From [Actinomadura] parvosata subsp. kistnae (GTDB taxonomy: Bacteria; Actinomycetota; Actinomycetes; Streptosporangiales; Streptosporangiaceae), in contig NZ_OOHJ01000021.1 of assembly GCF_900323885.1 (NCBI RefSeq), positions 1 to 64,000 on the forward strand: a stretch of DNA of 64,000 nt, written 5' to 3'. The translations under genes and the position numbers were made by a program. The notes beneath the pieces were generated by a model. It had not been told where the DNA came from, made no database searches, and saw only the letters and a program-made list of their open reading frames with translations. Shown piece after piece: positions 33,684 through 42,132 of the stretch. Every line of letters begins with the position of its first letter. Position 1 is the stretch's first letter.

Positions 33684-34829
33684 TCACCCGCGCAACCGGG
33701 TGTTGAGCCGGGCGGCCTGGCGGGTCAGGTGCTCGCGTTCGGGCAGGCTGGGCGCCGACCGGGCGGCCTCGGCGTACAGGCGGGCCGCGGTCGCCAGGTC
33801 GCCGTCCCGCTCGTGCAGGTACGCCGCCACGGCGGTGTACCTGGGCAGCGCGGGATCGAGCTCGGCCAGCGCGGCCAGCCCGGCCCGCGCCCCGTCGGCC
33901 TCGCCGACCGCGACCGCCCGGTTGAGGCGGGCCACGGGGCTGCCGGTGATCCGGACGAGCTCGTCGTACCACTCGACGATCTGCACCCAGTCCGTCTCCG
34001 CGGCGCACCGAGCGTCGGCGTGCAGCGCGGCGATCGCCGCCTGCGCCTGGAACTCGCCCAGCCGGTCGCGGGCGAGCGCCGCCTGCAGCACGTCCACCCC
34101 TTCGGCGATCATCCGGGTGTCCCACAGGCCGCGGTCCTGCTCGGCGAGCGGCACCAGCCTGCCGTCCGGGCCGGTCCGCGCCGCGCGGCGGGCGTGGTGC
34201 AGCAGCATGAGCGCGAGCAGGCCCGCCACCTCCTCGTCCTTGGTCCTGGCCGCGAGCTGGCGGGTCAGCCTGATGGCCTCCGCGGCCAGGTCCACGTCGC
34301 CGGAGTAGCCCTCGTTGAAGACGAGGTAGAGCACGCGCAGCACCGTGGCCAGGTCGCCGGGCTGGTCGAAGCGGACGGAGGAGACGGTCCGCTTGGCGCG
34401 GCTGATGCGCTGCGCCATCGTCGCCTCCGGCACCAGGTACGCCTGCGCGATCTGGCGCGTCGTCAGCCCGCCGACGGCGCGCAGCGTCAGTGCGACCGCC
34501 GAGGCGGGGGTCAGGGACGGGTGCGCGCACAGGAAGTACAGCTGCAGCGTGTCGTCCACCGCCTCCGACGGGCCCGGCGCCGGCTCGGTCTCCACCCGGA
34601 TCTCGCGCTCCTGGCGGGAGGTCTCGGCGCGGGCGGCGTCCAGGAACTTGCGCCACGCCACCGTGACCAGCCAGCCCTTCGGGTCGCGCGGCGCGTCGCC
34701 CGGCCAGACGCGCACGGCCTCGACCAGGGCCTCCTGCACGGCGTCCTCGGCCGCCACGAAGCTGGCTCCGCGACGGACGAGAGCACCGATCACCGCGGGC
34801 ACCAGCTCCCGCAGCAGCGCCTCGTTCAC
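33684..34829 (-). CDS. ECF42-type sigma factor with C-terminal TPR-like extension
   Basis: 381 aa from GTG 34829; a TTG at 34841 overlapping the upstream stop would add four residues. Regions 2 and 4 (AAEDAVQEALVEAVRVWPGD; GGLTTRQIAQAYLVPEATMA, QRISRAKRTV) occupy the first ~185 residues, followed by the ~200-residue helical extension (RLTRQLAARTKDEEVAGLLA to LNRAVAVGEADGARAGLAAL). That extension plus a DGPF partner defines the ECF42 group, which lacks a classical anti-sigma factor. It is translationally coupled to the DGPF gene and shares its operon with a PNPOx-like gene and a candidate self-recognised promoter at 35856-35882. Confidence 0.85.
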   Translation of the reverse strand: MNEALLRELVPAVIGALVRRGASFVAAEDAVQEALVEAVRVWPGDAPRDPKGWLVTVAWRKFLDAARAETSRQEREIRVETEPAPGPSEAVDDTLQLYFLCAHPSLTPASAVALTLRAVGGLTTRQIAQAYLVPEATMAQRISRAKRTVSSVRFDQPGDLATVLRVLYLVFNEGYSGDVDLAAEAIRLTRQLAARTKDEEVAGLLALMLLHHARRAARTGPDGRLVPLAEQDRGLWDTRMIAEGVDVLQAALARDRLGEFQAQAAIAALHADARCAAETDWVQIVEWYDELVRITGSPVARLNRAVAVGEADGARAGLAALAELDPALPRYTAVAAYLHERDGDLATAARLYAEAARSAPSLPEREHLTRQAARLNTRLRG

Positions 34830-34837
34830 CGCGTCAC

Positions 34838-35245
34838 TCAATCCGTCGCAGGCAGGTGCTCGGTCATGATCGGGCGCACCTCCAGCCACTCGTGGATCGG
34901 CTTGCCGCCCGCGCCGGGAGCCGCCGACAGCTCGGCCGCCAGCTCCAGCGCCCGCTCGTAGCTGTCCACGTCGATCACCATCCAGCCGGCGATCAGGTCC
35001 TTCGTCTCCGCGAACGGGCCGTCGGTCACCGGCGGCCGCCCCTCCCCGTCGGAGCGGACGAACGTGCCCTCCGGCGACAGCGCCTGGCTGTCGACGAACT
35101 CGCCGGTGCTCTCCAGCCGGGCGGCGAACTCCCGCATGTACCGCAGGTGCGCCGACAGCTCCTCCGGCGTCCACTGGTCCATCGGTACGTCGTTGACCGC
35201 CGCGGGCGCGCCCCGGTAGTGCTTGAGCAGCAGATACTTGGCCAC
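34838..35245 (-). CDS. YCII-family DGPF protein of the ECF42 operon
   Basis: 135 aa. GTG start with AAGGAGAA upstream, reading MAKYLLLKHYRGAP. The DGPF signature is VTDGPFAETKDLIAGWMVID. In Streptomyces, genes of this type are the conserved neighbours and targets of ECF42 sigma factors; their biochemical role is unknown. The stop overlaps the TTG before the sigma gene. Confidence 0.9.
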   Translation of the reverse strand: MAKYLLLKHYRGAPAAVNDVPMDQWTPEELSAHLRYMREFAARLESTGEFVDSQALSPEGTFVRSDGEGRPPVTDGPFAETKDLIAGWMVIDVDSYERALELAAELSAAPGAGGKPIHEWLEVRPIMTEHLPATD

Positions 35246-35308
35246 CGTCGTTCTCCTTAGTGTGATACGGCCCCATTGTGGCCGTGTTGCTGATGATGGA
35301 GGGATGTT

Positions 35309-35806
35309 TCAGGCGCTGCGGCTCTCCTCGCGCTTGCGCATCAGCTCCTCCACCGCGCTCGGCAGCGTCGTCTCGAAGTCGATCAGCTTCGCCCACGTGG
35401 GCGTGACGACGATCCGGACCATGCCGTCGTAGAGGGAGCGCACCTCCGCCTCCCACTCGACCCGCTGCTCGGGCGTCATCTGGTAGCTGCCGTTCATCTG
35501 CAGGTACTCCTGCGGGATGCCGTCGACGACGTCCAGCTCGACCACGCCGCGGATGAGCAGGATCTTGGGCGGGTGCACCTCGGTGTCGATCGTCAGGGCG
35601 ACCGCCGGGTTCGCGCGCAGGGCCGCCAGCTTCGGCGCGTTCTTGGTGGTGCACATCACGATCTGCGAGCCGTTCCAGGTGAACGCGATCGGCACGTTGC
35701 GCGGGGTGCCGTCCTTGGCCACGTAGGCCAGCCGGGTCACGTCGCGGGCCAGCAGCTCCTGGCTGTAGGGGCGGCTCAGAACCTCGGCGATCTCGTGCTG
35801 CTTCAT
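35309..35806 (-). CDS. Pyridoxamine 5'-phosphate oxidase-like (split-barrel) protein
   Basis: 165 aa flavin- or F420-binding split barrel. It starts MKQHEIAEVLSRPYSQELLA after GGGAGAC. RLAYVAKDGTPRNVPIAFTW and ALRANPAVALTID are family segments. Such small proteins bind FMN or F420 and reduce or oxidise various substrates. First gene of the minus-strand unit with DGPF and sigma genes (63 bp to DGPF); a TGTCGA/CGTC promoter lies 50 bp upstream. Confidence 0.85.
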   Translation of the reverse strand: MKQHEIAEVLSRPYSQELLARDVTRLAYVAKDGTPRNVPIAFTWNGSQIVMCTTKNAPKLAALRANPAVALTIDTEVHPPKILLIRGVVELDVVDGIPQEYLQMNGSYQMTPEQRVEWEAEVRSLYDGMVRIVVTPTWAKLIDFETTLPSAVEELMRKREESRSA

Positions 35807-35855
35807 GTCTGTCTCCCGTTCTCGTCGTCGCCCGTCGGGGCGCTCCCGCCCCTGG

Positions 35856-35882
35856 GACGGAGCCGGTGACGGGTTCTCGACA
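35856..35882 (-). promoter_or_regulatory. Candidate ECF42-type promoter (TGTCGA - 17 nt - CGTC)
   Basis: On the minus strand TGTCGA (35882-35877) is followed after 17 nt by CGTC (35859-35856), about 50 nt before the split-barrel gene. This matches, as I recall it, the bipartite consensus described for ECF42 sigma factors (TGTCGA in the -35 region, CG(A/T)C in the -10 region). It heads the operon encoding such a sigma factor, implying positive autoregulation. Confidence 0.5.
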
Positions 35883-36009
35883 TCCGCGCGAACTTTTTTC
35901 CTGACCCGCCGGAGACCGGTGATCATGCGGGCTGCAGCCGCCCTGCAAGCGGCCCCTGATCGACTACCGGGACCCGCCCCTGACCAGACGGAACGTGAGG
36001 AAGAGCAGG

Positions 36010-36471
36010 ATGGCATCGGTCGTCTTCGGGACATTCGCCGTGATCGCGCTGATCGTGGCCGTCGTGCTGTTCCTCGTGCTGAGGCGCAAGCCGCACACCC
36101 GCGTCGGCGCGTACGTCAGCGCCCCCATCGTCCTGCTCGCCGCGGGAATGCTCGGCATGGGCGCCCTGGCGTTCGGCAGCCTGGAGGCCGCCGGGCTGCG
36201 CACCTTCACCCCGGAGGAGCGGGCGGCGGCGGTGCCGTGCCAGGCGGCGGTCCTGGGGGCCGAGCAGACCTCCAACAAGCTCAACGGGCGCTACTTCTGG
36301 CTGCTGCGCCTGCGCGTGACCCCGCGCGCGGGCAGCGCGTACGAGATCGAGCGCACCGCCCGGCTCACCTCGCCCACAGGGGAGCGCCTGCGCGCCGGGA
36401 ACGTCGTGCTCCCCTGCCTGGTGGATCCCGGAGACCAGAGCCGGATCGACATCCCGGCCCTGGGTAAGTGA
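36010..36471 (+). CDS. Two-helix membrane protein of unknown function
   Basis: 153 aa. ATG 36010 follows GAGGAAGAGCAGG (a GTG at 35995 would add five residues). Two transmembrane helices (residues ~3-22, VVFGTFAVIALIVAVVLFLV, and ~38-58) are followed by an extracytoplasmic beta-rich part with cysteines in AVPCQAAV and VVLPCLVD. No family is recognised. It is divergent from the ECF42-type operon (203 bp), whose promoter region it faces. Confidence 0.65.
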   Translation: MASVVFGTFAVIALIVAVVLFLVLRRKPHTRVGAYVSAPIVLLAAGMLGMGALAFGSLEAAGLRTFTPEERAAAVPCQAAVLGAEQTSNKLNGRYFWLLRLRVTPRAGSAYEIERTARLTSPTGERLRAGNVVLPCLVDPGDQSRIDIPALGK

Positions 36472-36512
36472 TCGTCAAGCGCCTTCCAACCGTGGCCTCC
36501 TACGGTGAGGTC

Positions 36513-36623
36513 ATGTTCAACATCGGTTGGGTCGAGTTCGTCTTCGTCTTCGTCATCCCCGTGGCGATCCTCTGGCTCGTCATCTACACCGCCGTACGGG
36601 CCGCGATCCGCCACAGCAGGTGA
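36513..36623 (+). CDS. 36-aa single-helix membrane peptide
   Basis: The ATG at 36513 opens a short frame: MFNIGWVEFVFVFVIPVAIL, then WLVIYTAVRAAIRHSR, one transmembrane helix with a basic C-terminal tail. TACGGT (36501-36506) ends 6 nt before the ATG and GGTGAGG also precedes it. It starts 41 bp after the preceding membrane-protein gene. It is not recognised, but the composition is convincing for a real small protein. Confidence 0.55.
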   Translation: MFNIGWVEFVFVFVIPVAILWLVIYTAVRAAIRHSR

Positions 36624-36636
36624 CCGCCCGCGACGG

Positions 36637-37383
36637 TCAGCCGCCCATGTCGGTGGTCACCGTGTCGGGATCCGGCGCCTTGATCGACACCTTGGCGCCC
36701 CACCCGGTGAAGCGGCTGTCGATCGTCAGCGTCTTTCCCTTCAGCTCGCTGCTGGCCAGCACGCCCGTGGCCGCGTACGACGACTTCACCCGGCTCACGA
36801 GCCCGGCCGAGGTCAGCGTCAGCGTGTAGGAGACCTTCGTGGCGTTGTCCATGCGCAGCGGGATCGACGCCCCGAACCAGCGCGACACCTTCTCGAGCTC
36901 CTTGAACGTGATCGTCCCGGTGAGCGTGCCGCCGCGCAGCCTGCCCTTCTTGACCAGCGCGGCCAGGGTCTTCGGCTCGGCGGGGTTGATGACCTGGCCG
37001 TGGAAGCCGCTGCTGCCGCCGAGCAGGCCGTTGGTCTTGAACCAGGACTTGCCGGGCGGCAGGCGGTCCTCCCACATGCCGCCCGAGGTGTAGCTGACCT
37101 TGCCGACGCTGATCGTGCGCTCGCCGGGCCGGCCCGGCGAGGTGGTGGTGATGTCGGAGGCCGCCACGCCCTTGGCGTCGAGCTGGAAGGTGCCCTTGCG
37201 GCTCTGCAGCTTGGCCTTGCCGCCGCCCGACAGCGTGGTCGTCTCGGTGAAGCGGACGCCGTGGCCGGGGGTGAGCTGGGCCTTGAGCGCGCGTACGGGA
37301 TCCTTGGGAGCGGCCTGCGCGGGCGCGGCGGCCACCAGCAGGCAGCCGCAGGCCACCAGGGCCGTGATCGTGGTCTTCTGCAC
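36637..37383 (-). CDS. Secreted LolA/LppX-like protein
   Basis: 248 aa. The signal peptide MQKTTITALVACGCLLVAAA-PAQAA starts at GTG 37383; the ACGC stretch is not a clear lipobox. The mature protein is beta-rich (GVRFTETTTLSGGGKAKLQS; WFKTNGLLGG; VSYTLTLTSAGLVSRVKSSY) and resembles the LolA/LppX-LprG fold of actinobacterial exported proteins that bind lipids or serve as lipoprotein-like carriers. Assignment is by pattern only. No operon partner. Confidence 0.65.
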   Translation of the reverse strand: MQKTTITALVACGCLLVAAAPAQAAPKDPVRALKAQLTPGHGVRFTETTTLSGGGKAKLQSRKGTFQLDAKGVAASDITTTSPGRPGERTISVGKVSYTSGGMWEDRLPPGKSWFKTNGLLGGSSGFHGQVINPAEPKTLAALVKKGRLRGGTLTGTITFKELEKVSRWFGASIPLRMDNATKVSYTLTLTSAGLVSRVKSSYAATGVLASSELKGKTLTIDSRFTGWGAKVSIKAPDPDTVTTDMGG

Positions 37384-37441
37384 GGCGGTGATCTTGCCGG
37401 AGGTGGATCACGATCGGGACACGACCGGACGTCTCGCGGGT

Positions 37442-38275
37442 TCAGTGTGGTTGCGGGCGTGCCCAGTGTGGCTGCGGGCGTGCCCAGTCGCGGGTCTCGC
37501 GTACGACGGTGAACCCGGCCGACCGGTACAGCGCCACCGCGGCCTCGTTCGCCGACGGCGTCACGACGGCGACCGCGCTCGCGCCCCGCTCGGTGAGGGC
37601 CGCGCACGCGCCCAGCACCGCCTCGCGCCCGTGGCCGTGCCCGCGATGGTCGGGATGGGTGCCGACCGGTTCGAGCAGCCCGCACCTGCCCGGCCCCGCG
37701 AGCCAGCCGGTCACGGCGGCGGCCGGCTCGCCCTCCGGCGTGCGTACCAGCACCTCCACGGCCAGCCCGGCCGCCGGTGAGCGGCGCATCGCGTGCCAGC
37801 GTTCGACCGTGAACGTGGATCCCGGGAAGGCCGAGCGCTGCACGAGCACCCGGTCGGCGGCGCCGGCCGCGTCGACGGGCTCGGCGCGGCTCGACACCGG
37901 CCGCCGCGACCACGACAGGACGAGCCAGGACTCCTCCGGGTCGGGCTCCCACCCGGGGATGGGCAGGCCGTCGCAGCGATCGTTGCCCGGCTCCAGCAGG
38001 TCGCGGGCGTCGGTGGCGAGCGCGTCGAGGGTGGCGGGGCCGAGGTCCGGCGCGGTGGTGACGCGCAGCACGGGGCCGTCGAGGAAGCCGGCCGCCACCG
38101 GCGCCCCGCCGTCGGTCCAGAGGAAGACGGCGGCGTCGTCGAAGCGGAGCAGCCACCCCACGTCCCCCGGGTGCAGGCCGCCGCCCGGGGCGTCGGCCGG
38201 AGTCCACGCGCACAGCGCGCGCAGCGCCGGGCCGGTCTCGGCGGAGGTCAGGCGGCGCCGCGCCAGGGAGATCAT
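37442..38275 (-). CDS. GNAT-family N-acetyltransferase
   Basis: 277 aa. The C-terminal half has the acetyl-CoA motif (LLEPVGTHPDHRGHGHGREA) and the following ANEAAVALYRSAGFTVV, so the GNAT fold is secure. The N-terminal half is a degenerate second GNAT-like domain (AWTPADAPGGGLHPGDVGWL). The protein ends RDWARPQPHWARPQPH because the last 42 bp are a tandem duplication. Substrate unknown. Monocistronic, 139 bp from the divergent P450. Confidence 0.8.
   Translation of the reverse strand: MISLARRRLTSAETGPALRALCAWTPADAPGGGLHPGDVGWLLRFDDAAVFLWTDGGAPVAAGFLDGPVLRVTTAPDLGPATLDALATDARDLLEPGNDRCDGLPIPGWEPDPEESWLVLSWSRRPVSSRAEPVDAAGAADRVLVQRSAFPGSTFTVERWHAMRRSPAAGLAVEVLVRTPEGEPAAAVTGWLAGPGRCGLLEPVGTHPDHRGHGHGREAVLGACAALTERGASAVAVVTPSANEAAVALYRSAGFTVVRETRDWARPQPHWARPQPH
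37443..37484. repeat. 21-bp tandem duplication at the end of the GNAT gene
   Basis: Two copies of a 21-bp unit starting CAGTGTGG (37443-37463 and 37464-37484) differ at one position. In frame, they duplicate seven residues (WARPQPH) at the extreme C terminus of the acetyltransferase. Confidence 0.85.
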
Positions 38276-38414
38276 GAACGGCAGGCTAGCCAGCGGCGCG
38301 GGCCCGGCTCAAAGCCTTTTCTGGCGGGGCCGTCATGTCAGGCCGGTGACGGTCCCGTGTCAGCGGGGTCGGCGACCGTGGAGCTCTGAAAGGCCGCTGA
38401 CGAGAGGAACGACC

Positions 38415-39605
38415 ATGGAGCACACGCTCGCCGCGATGCCCACCGAGCGCCGGCCCGGCTGCCCGTTCGACCCGCCCAAGGAGCTGGTGGAGGCCCGCGC
38501 GCAGAGCCCGATCAGCCGCTTCACCTTCCCCGACGGCCACCAGGGCTGGGTGGTCACCGGCTACGACCTGGTGCGCTCCGTGCTGGCGGACCCGCGGTTC
38601 AGCTCCCGCAAGGAGCTGATGAAGCACCACCCGCTGGTCGACTTCGGCGACATCGAGGTGCCGCCCGCGCCGCCCGGCGAGTTCCTGCTGATGGACGACC
38701 CCCAGCACGCCCGCTACCGCAAACCCCTCGTCGGCCGGTTCACCGTGCGGCGGATGCGGCTGCTGACCGAGCGGGTCGAGCAGGTCACCGCCGAGCACCT
38801 GGACGCCATGGAGCAGGCCGGCCCCACGGCCGACCTGGTGACCGCCTTCGCCAAGCCCATCCCCGCCGTGATGATCTGCGAGCTGCTCGGCGTCCCGTAC
38901 GAGGACCGCGACCGCTTCCAGGAGAACGTCGACAAGTTCATGAACGGTGAGACCGGCGAGGAGGAGCTGATCGCCGCCTACACCGCCGTGCAGCAGTACC
39001 TCGCCGAGCTGGTGGCGGCCAAGCGCGCCCACCCGACCGACGACGTGCTCAGCGAGCTGACCGACAGCGACCTGACCGACGAGGAGCTGCGCGGGATGGC
39101 CCTCATCCTGCTGGCCGCCGGCCTCGACACCACCACGAACATGCTGGCCCTCGGCACCTTCGCCCTGCTCCAGAACCCGGACCAGCTCGCCGCCCTGCGC
39201 GCCGAGCCGGAGCGGGCCGTGGAGGAGCTGTTGCGCTACCTGAGCGTCGCCAAGACCTTCCAGCGGACGGCACTGGAGGACGTCGAGCTCGGCGGCCACA
39301 CGATCAAGGCCGGGACGGCGGTCGTGCTGTCGTACCACACCGCCAACCGCGACCCCGACCGCTTCACGAACCCGCACGCCCTCGACCTGGGCCGGCAGGA
39401 GGGCGGGCACCTCGCCTTCGGCCACGGCATCCACCAGTGCCTGGGCCAGCAGCTCGCCCGGGTCGAGATGCGGGTCGCGTTCACGGCGCTGTTCGAGCGC
39501 TTCCCCACGCTGCGGCTGGCCGTACCGGCCGAGGAGGTCGGGCTGCGGCCGGAGACCGCCGACATCCACGGGGTCAAGAGCCTGCCCGTCACCTGGCTAG
39601 ACTGA
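38415..39605 (+). CDS. Cytochrome P450 (CYP105-like)
   Basis: 396 aa soluble P450. All core motifs are present: oxygen-binding LLAAGLDTTTNML in helix I, EXXR in VEELLRYL, and the haem loop LAFGHGIHQCLGQQLARVE. DDPQHARYRKPLVGRFTVRR is the usual C-helix region. GAGAGGAA precedes ATG 38415. The closest look-alikes by motif are actinomycete CYP105/CYP107 hydroxylases of xenobiotics and polyketides. No ferredoxin gene adjoins, so redox partners are elsewhere. Confidence 0.9.
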   Translation: MEHTLAAMPTERRPGCPFDPPKELVEARAQSPISRFTFPDGHQGWVVTGYDLVRSVLADPRFSSRKELMKHHPLVDFGDIEVPPAPPGEFLLMDDPQHARYRKPLVGRFTVRRMRLLTERVEQVTAEHLDAMEQAGPTADLVTAFAKPIPAVMICELLGVPYEDRDRFQENVDKFMNGETGEEELIAAYTAVQQYLAELVAAKRAHPTDDVLSELTDSDLTDEELRGMALILLAAGLDTTTNMLALGTFALLQNPDQLAALRAEPERAVEELLRYLSVAKTFQRTALEDVELGGHTIKAGTAVVLSYHTANRDPDRFTNPHALDLGRQEGGHLAFGHGIHQCLGQQLARVEMRVAFTALFERFPTLRLAVPAEEVGLRPETADIHGVKSLPVTWLD

Positions 39606-39625
39606 GGGCAGCACACGAAAACGCG

Positions 39626-39645
39626 GCCCGGTCGGTAGCCCGGGC
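39626..39645 (+). terminator. Hairpin after the P450 gene
   Basis: GCCCGG (39626-39631) pairs with CCGGGC (39640-39645) around an 8-nt loop, 21 bp after the P450 stop. It may end the P450 transcript or be the first element of the yjdF leader. Confidence 0.4.
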
Positions 39646-39661
39646 GAAGCTCCACGTATCC

Positions 39662-39737
39662 GCCCTTTCCTGGGATGTCCGGTGTGCCGTAAGGCGACCT
39701 CGCCGAGGCCGCCTGTCCGGCATACACGGGAAAGGGC
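39662..39737 (+). promoter_or_regulatory. Highly structured 5' leader (riboswitch-like) of the yjdF-family gene
   Basis: Three nested helices are visible. P1: GCCCTTTCC (39662-39670) with GGAAAGGGC (39729-39737). P2: GTGTGCCG (39682-39689) with CGGCATAC (39718-39725), one G-U. P3: AGGCG-A-CCTC (39692-39701) with GAGG-C-CGCCT (39705-39714), loop GCC. P1 contains the ribosome-binding AAAGGG (39731-39736) of the GTG start at 39742, so folding would hide the start. An 11-nt internal loop (39671-39681) is asymmetric. In Firmicutes yjdF genes are controlled by an azaaromatic-binding riboswitch; whether this leader is related is unknown. Confidence 0.6.
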
Positions 39738-39741
39738 AGTC

Positions 39742-40164
39742 GTGATCACGCTCTCCATCTTCTTCGACGGCGGGTTCTGGGTCGGCGTGCTGGAACGCGC
39801 CGAGGACGACCGGGTGCGGGCCGTCCGCTTCGTCCTCGGCCCCGAGCCGACCGGCCCCGAACTGTACGACTACCTGCTCCGCCACGGGGTGGCGCTGCTG
39901 GAGCGCTCCGCGTCGGCGCCGCCCGTCCCCGCCGGGGAGCGGGCGACCGGCCGGGCCAACCCCAAACGCGCGGCCAAGCTCGCCGCCAGGGCGGCGGCCC
40001 GCCTGCCGGCCCGCGGCACCGCCGCCCAGGAGGCGCTGCGGCTGGAGCTGGAGCAGCACAAGTCGCAGGCCAGGGCCGACCGGCGGGCCCGGCGGCGGGA
40101 GCAGGCCGAGCACAAGCGCGAGGTCGCCCGCCGCAAACGCATCGAACGCCGCCGCGACCGCTGA
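39742..40164 (+). CDS. yjdF: YjdF family protein (DUF2992)
   Basis: 140 aa. It begins MITLSIFFDGGFWVGVLERA, continues with RAVRFVLGPEPTGPELYDYL and ends in a very basic, lysine/arginine-rich coiled tail (RRAREQAEHKREVARRKR-like), the YjdF layout. Function is unproven; in Firmicutes the family is linked to resistance to azaaromatic compounds. GTG 39742 follows AAAGGG by 5 nt, and that site is sequestered in the leader helix P1. Confidence 0.8.
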   Translation: MITLSIFFDGGFWVGVLERAEDDRVRAVRFVLGPEPTGPELYDYLLRHGVALLERSASAPPVPAGERATGRANPKRAAKLAARAAARLPARGTAAQEALRLELEQHKSQARADRRARRREQAEHKREVARRKRIERRRDR

Positions 40165-40181
40165 GATCCCTCAGAGTCAGC

Positions 40182-40226
40182 GGCCGGCATGTCACGGGCC
40201 GGTATGTCACGGGCCGGTATGACCCG
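40182..40226. repeat. Three tandem 15-bp repeats between converging genes
   Basis: Units GGCCGGCATGTCACG, GGCCGGTATGTCACG and GGCCGGTATGACCCG (40182-40196, 40197-40211, 40212-40226) lie between the yjdF stop (40164) and the ilvD stop (40244). No function is apparent. Confidence 0.8.
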
Positions 40227-40243
40227 GGCCGTCCTTGGGCGCG

Positions 40244-42089
40244 TCAGGGGCCGGCGATCTCGCGGACGGCGCCTTCGGCGGCCGAGCGGGCCAGGGCCGC
40301 GTAGGCGCGCAGTGCCGTGGACACCGGGCGGTCGCGGTGCCGGGGCCGGTAGCCGGTGTGCTGCTCCAGCCGCCGGCGGCGGGCGGCGAGCTCGTCCTCC
40401 GGGACGCCCAGGTGGACGAGGCGACCGGGCACGTCGACGGTGATGGCGTCGCCGTCCTCGACGAGGGCCAGGGGGCCGCCGGCCGCCGCCTCCGGCGAGA
40501 CGTGCCCGACCGACAGGCCGGAGCTGCCGCCGGAGAAGCGGCCGTCGGTGACCACCGCGCACACCTTGTCCAGGCCCCGGCCCTTCATGTACGCGGTCGG
40601 GTACAGCATCTCCTGCATGCCGGGCCCGCCGCGCGGCCCCTCGTACCGGATGACGAGCACGTCGCCGGGCGACAGGCGGCCGGACAGGACCGCCTCGACG
40701 GCCTCCTCCTGCGACTCGGCGACCACCGCGCGGCCGGTGAAGACGCGCAGGCCGTCCGGGACGCCGGCGGACTTCACCACGGCGCCGTCGGGGGCGAGGT
40801 TGCCGCGCAGGACCGCCAGGCCCGCGTCGGGGGAGTAGGCGTGCGCCGCGTCGCGCACGCAGCCGGCCGCCGCGTCCAGGTCGAGGGACTGCCAGCGGGC
40901 CGACTGGGAGAACGCGGCCGGCGAGCGGGCGCCGCCGGGCGCGGCGTGGAACAGCTCGACCGCCTCGGGGGAGGGGGCCGCGCCGCGGACATCCCAGGCG
41001 TCCAGCCACGCGCCGAGCGAGTCGGCGTGCACGGCGCGCACGTCCTCGTGCAGCAGCCCGGCGCGGCGCAGCTCGCCCAGGACGGCGGGATGCCGCCGGC
41101 GCGGTGCACGTCCTCCATCAGGTACGTCCCGTTGGGCGCGACCTTGCACAGGCACGGCACCTCGCCGGAGCGGGCCTCGATGTCGGCCAGCGTGTAGGCG
41201 AGGCCGGCCTCGCGGGCGGCGGCCAGCAGGTGCAGCACCGTGTTGGTGGAGCCGCCCATGGCCAGGTCCAGCGCCATGGCGTTGTCGAAGGCGGCGCGGG
41301 AGGCGATCGCGCGGGGCAGCACGCCGTCGTCGTCCTCGCCGTAATGGCGCGCGGCCAGCTCCATCACGGTACGCCCGGCCCGCTCGTACAGGGCGCGGCG
41401 GGCGGTGTGGGTGGCCAGGGTGGTGCCGTTGCCGGGCAGGGCCAGGCCGAGCGCCTCCAGCAGGCAGTTCATGGAGTTGGCGGTGAACATGCCCGAGCAC
41501 GACCCGCACGTGGGGCAGGCCGCCTCCTCGATGCGGGCCAGGTCGTCGTCGGCGACGGCCGGGTTGGCGGCCTCGGACATGGCGGTGATCAGATTGAGCC
41601 CGGTGCGGACCGTGCCGTCGGCCAGCACCGCGCGGCCGCCCTCCATGGGCCCGCCTGAGACGAAGACGGTGGGAATGTTCAGCCGCAGCGCGCCCATCAG
41701 CATCCCCGGCGTGATCTTGTCGCAGTTGGAGACGCACACCAGGGCGTCGGCGCAGTGGGCCCGCACCATGTACTCGATGGAGTCGGCGATCAGCTCCCGC
41801 GACGGCAGCGAGTACAACATGCCGTCGTGCCCCATGGCGATGCCGTCGTCGATGGCGATCGTGTTGAACTCGCGCGCGATCCCGCCCGCCGCGTTCACCG
41901 CCTCGCCCACGATGCGGCCCACCGGCTGCAGATGCGTGTGCCCCGGCACGAACTCGGTGAAGCTGTTGGCCACCGCGACGACCGGTTTGACGCCGATGTC
42001 GGCCGCCGGACGCCGGAGGCGCGCATCAGGGCGCGGGCGCCGGCCATGTTCCGCCCGTGGGTGACCGTACGTGATCTCAGTTGTGGCAT
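40244..42089 (-). CDS. ilvD: Dihydroxy-acid dehydratase (two frameshifts as sequenced)
   Basis: 615 aa when repaired, exactly the IlvD length. It dehydrates 2,3-dihydroxy-3-methylbutanoate/pentanoate in valine and isoleucine synthesis. Fe-S cysteines are seen in VCVSNCDKITPGM and ACPTCGSCSGMFTANSMN; GGSTNTVLHLLA and TDGRFSGGSSGLSVGHVSPEA are family signatures. The start MPQLRSRTVTHGRNMAGARA is typical. Breaks: 42008-42011 (MRASGV to ADIGVKPVVAVANSF) and 41085-41089 (HRAGGIP to AVLGELRRAGLLHEDV), each healed by one base. It faces an XRE regulator across a 29-bp palindrome, unusual for this enzyme. Confidence 0.9.
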
Positions 42090-42132
42090 GCGGCCATGCT
42101 GGCGGCCGGCGGGCGGGCGGCGAAGACGCCCG

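Noticed and set aside
31917..39605. Two P450s, sigma and acetyltransferase as a biosynthetic cluster
   Set aside because: No scaffold enzyme (PKS, NRPS, terpene or RiPP precursor) is present and the genes point in different directions with separate control.
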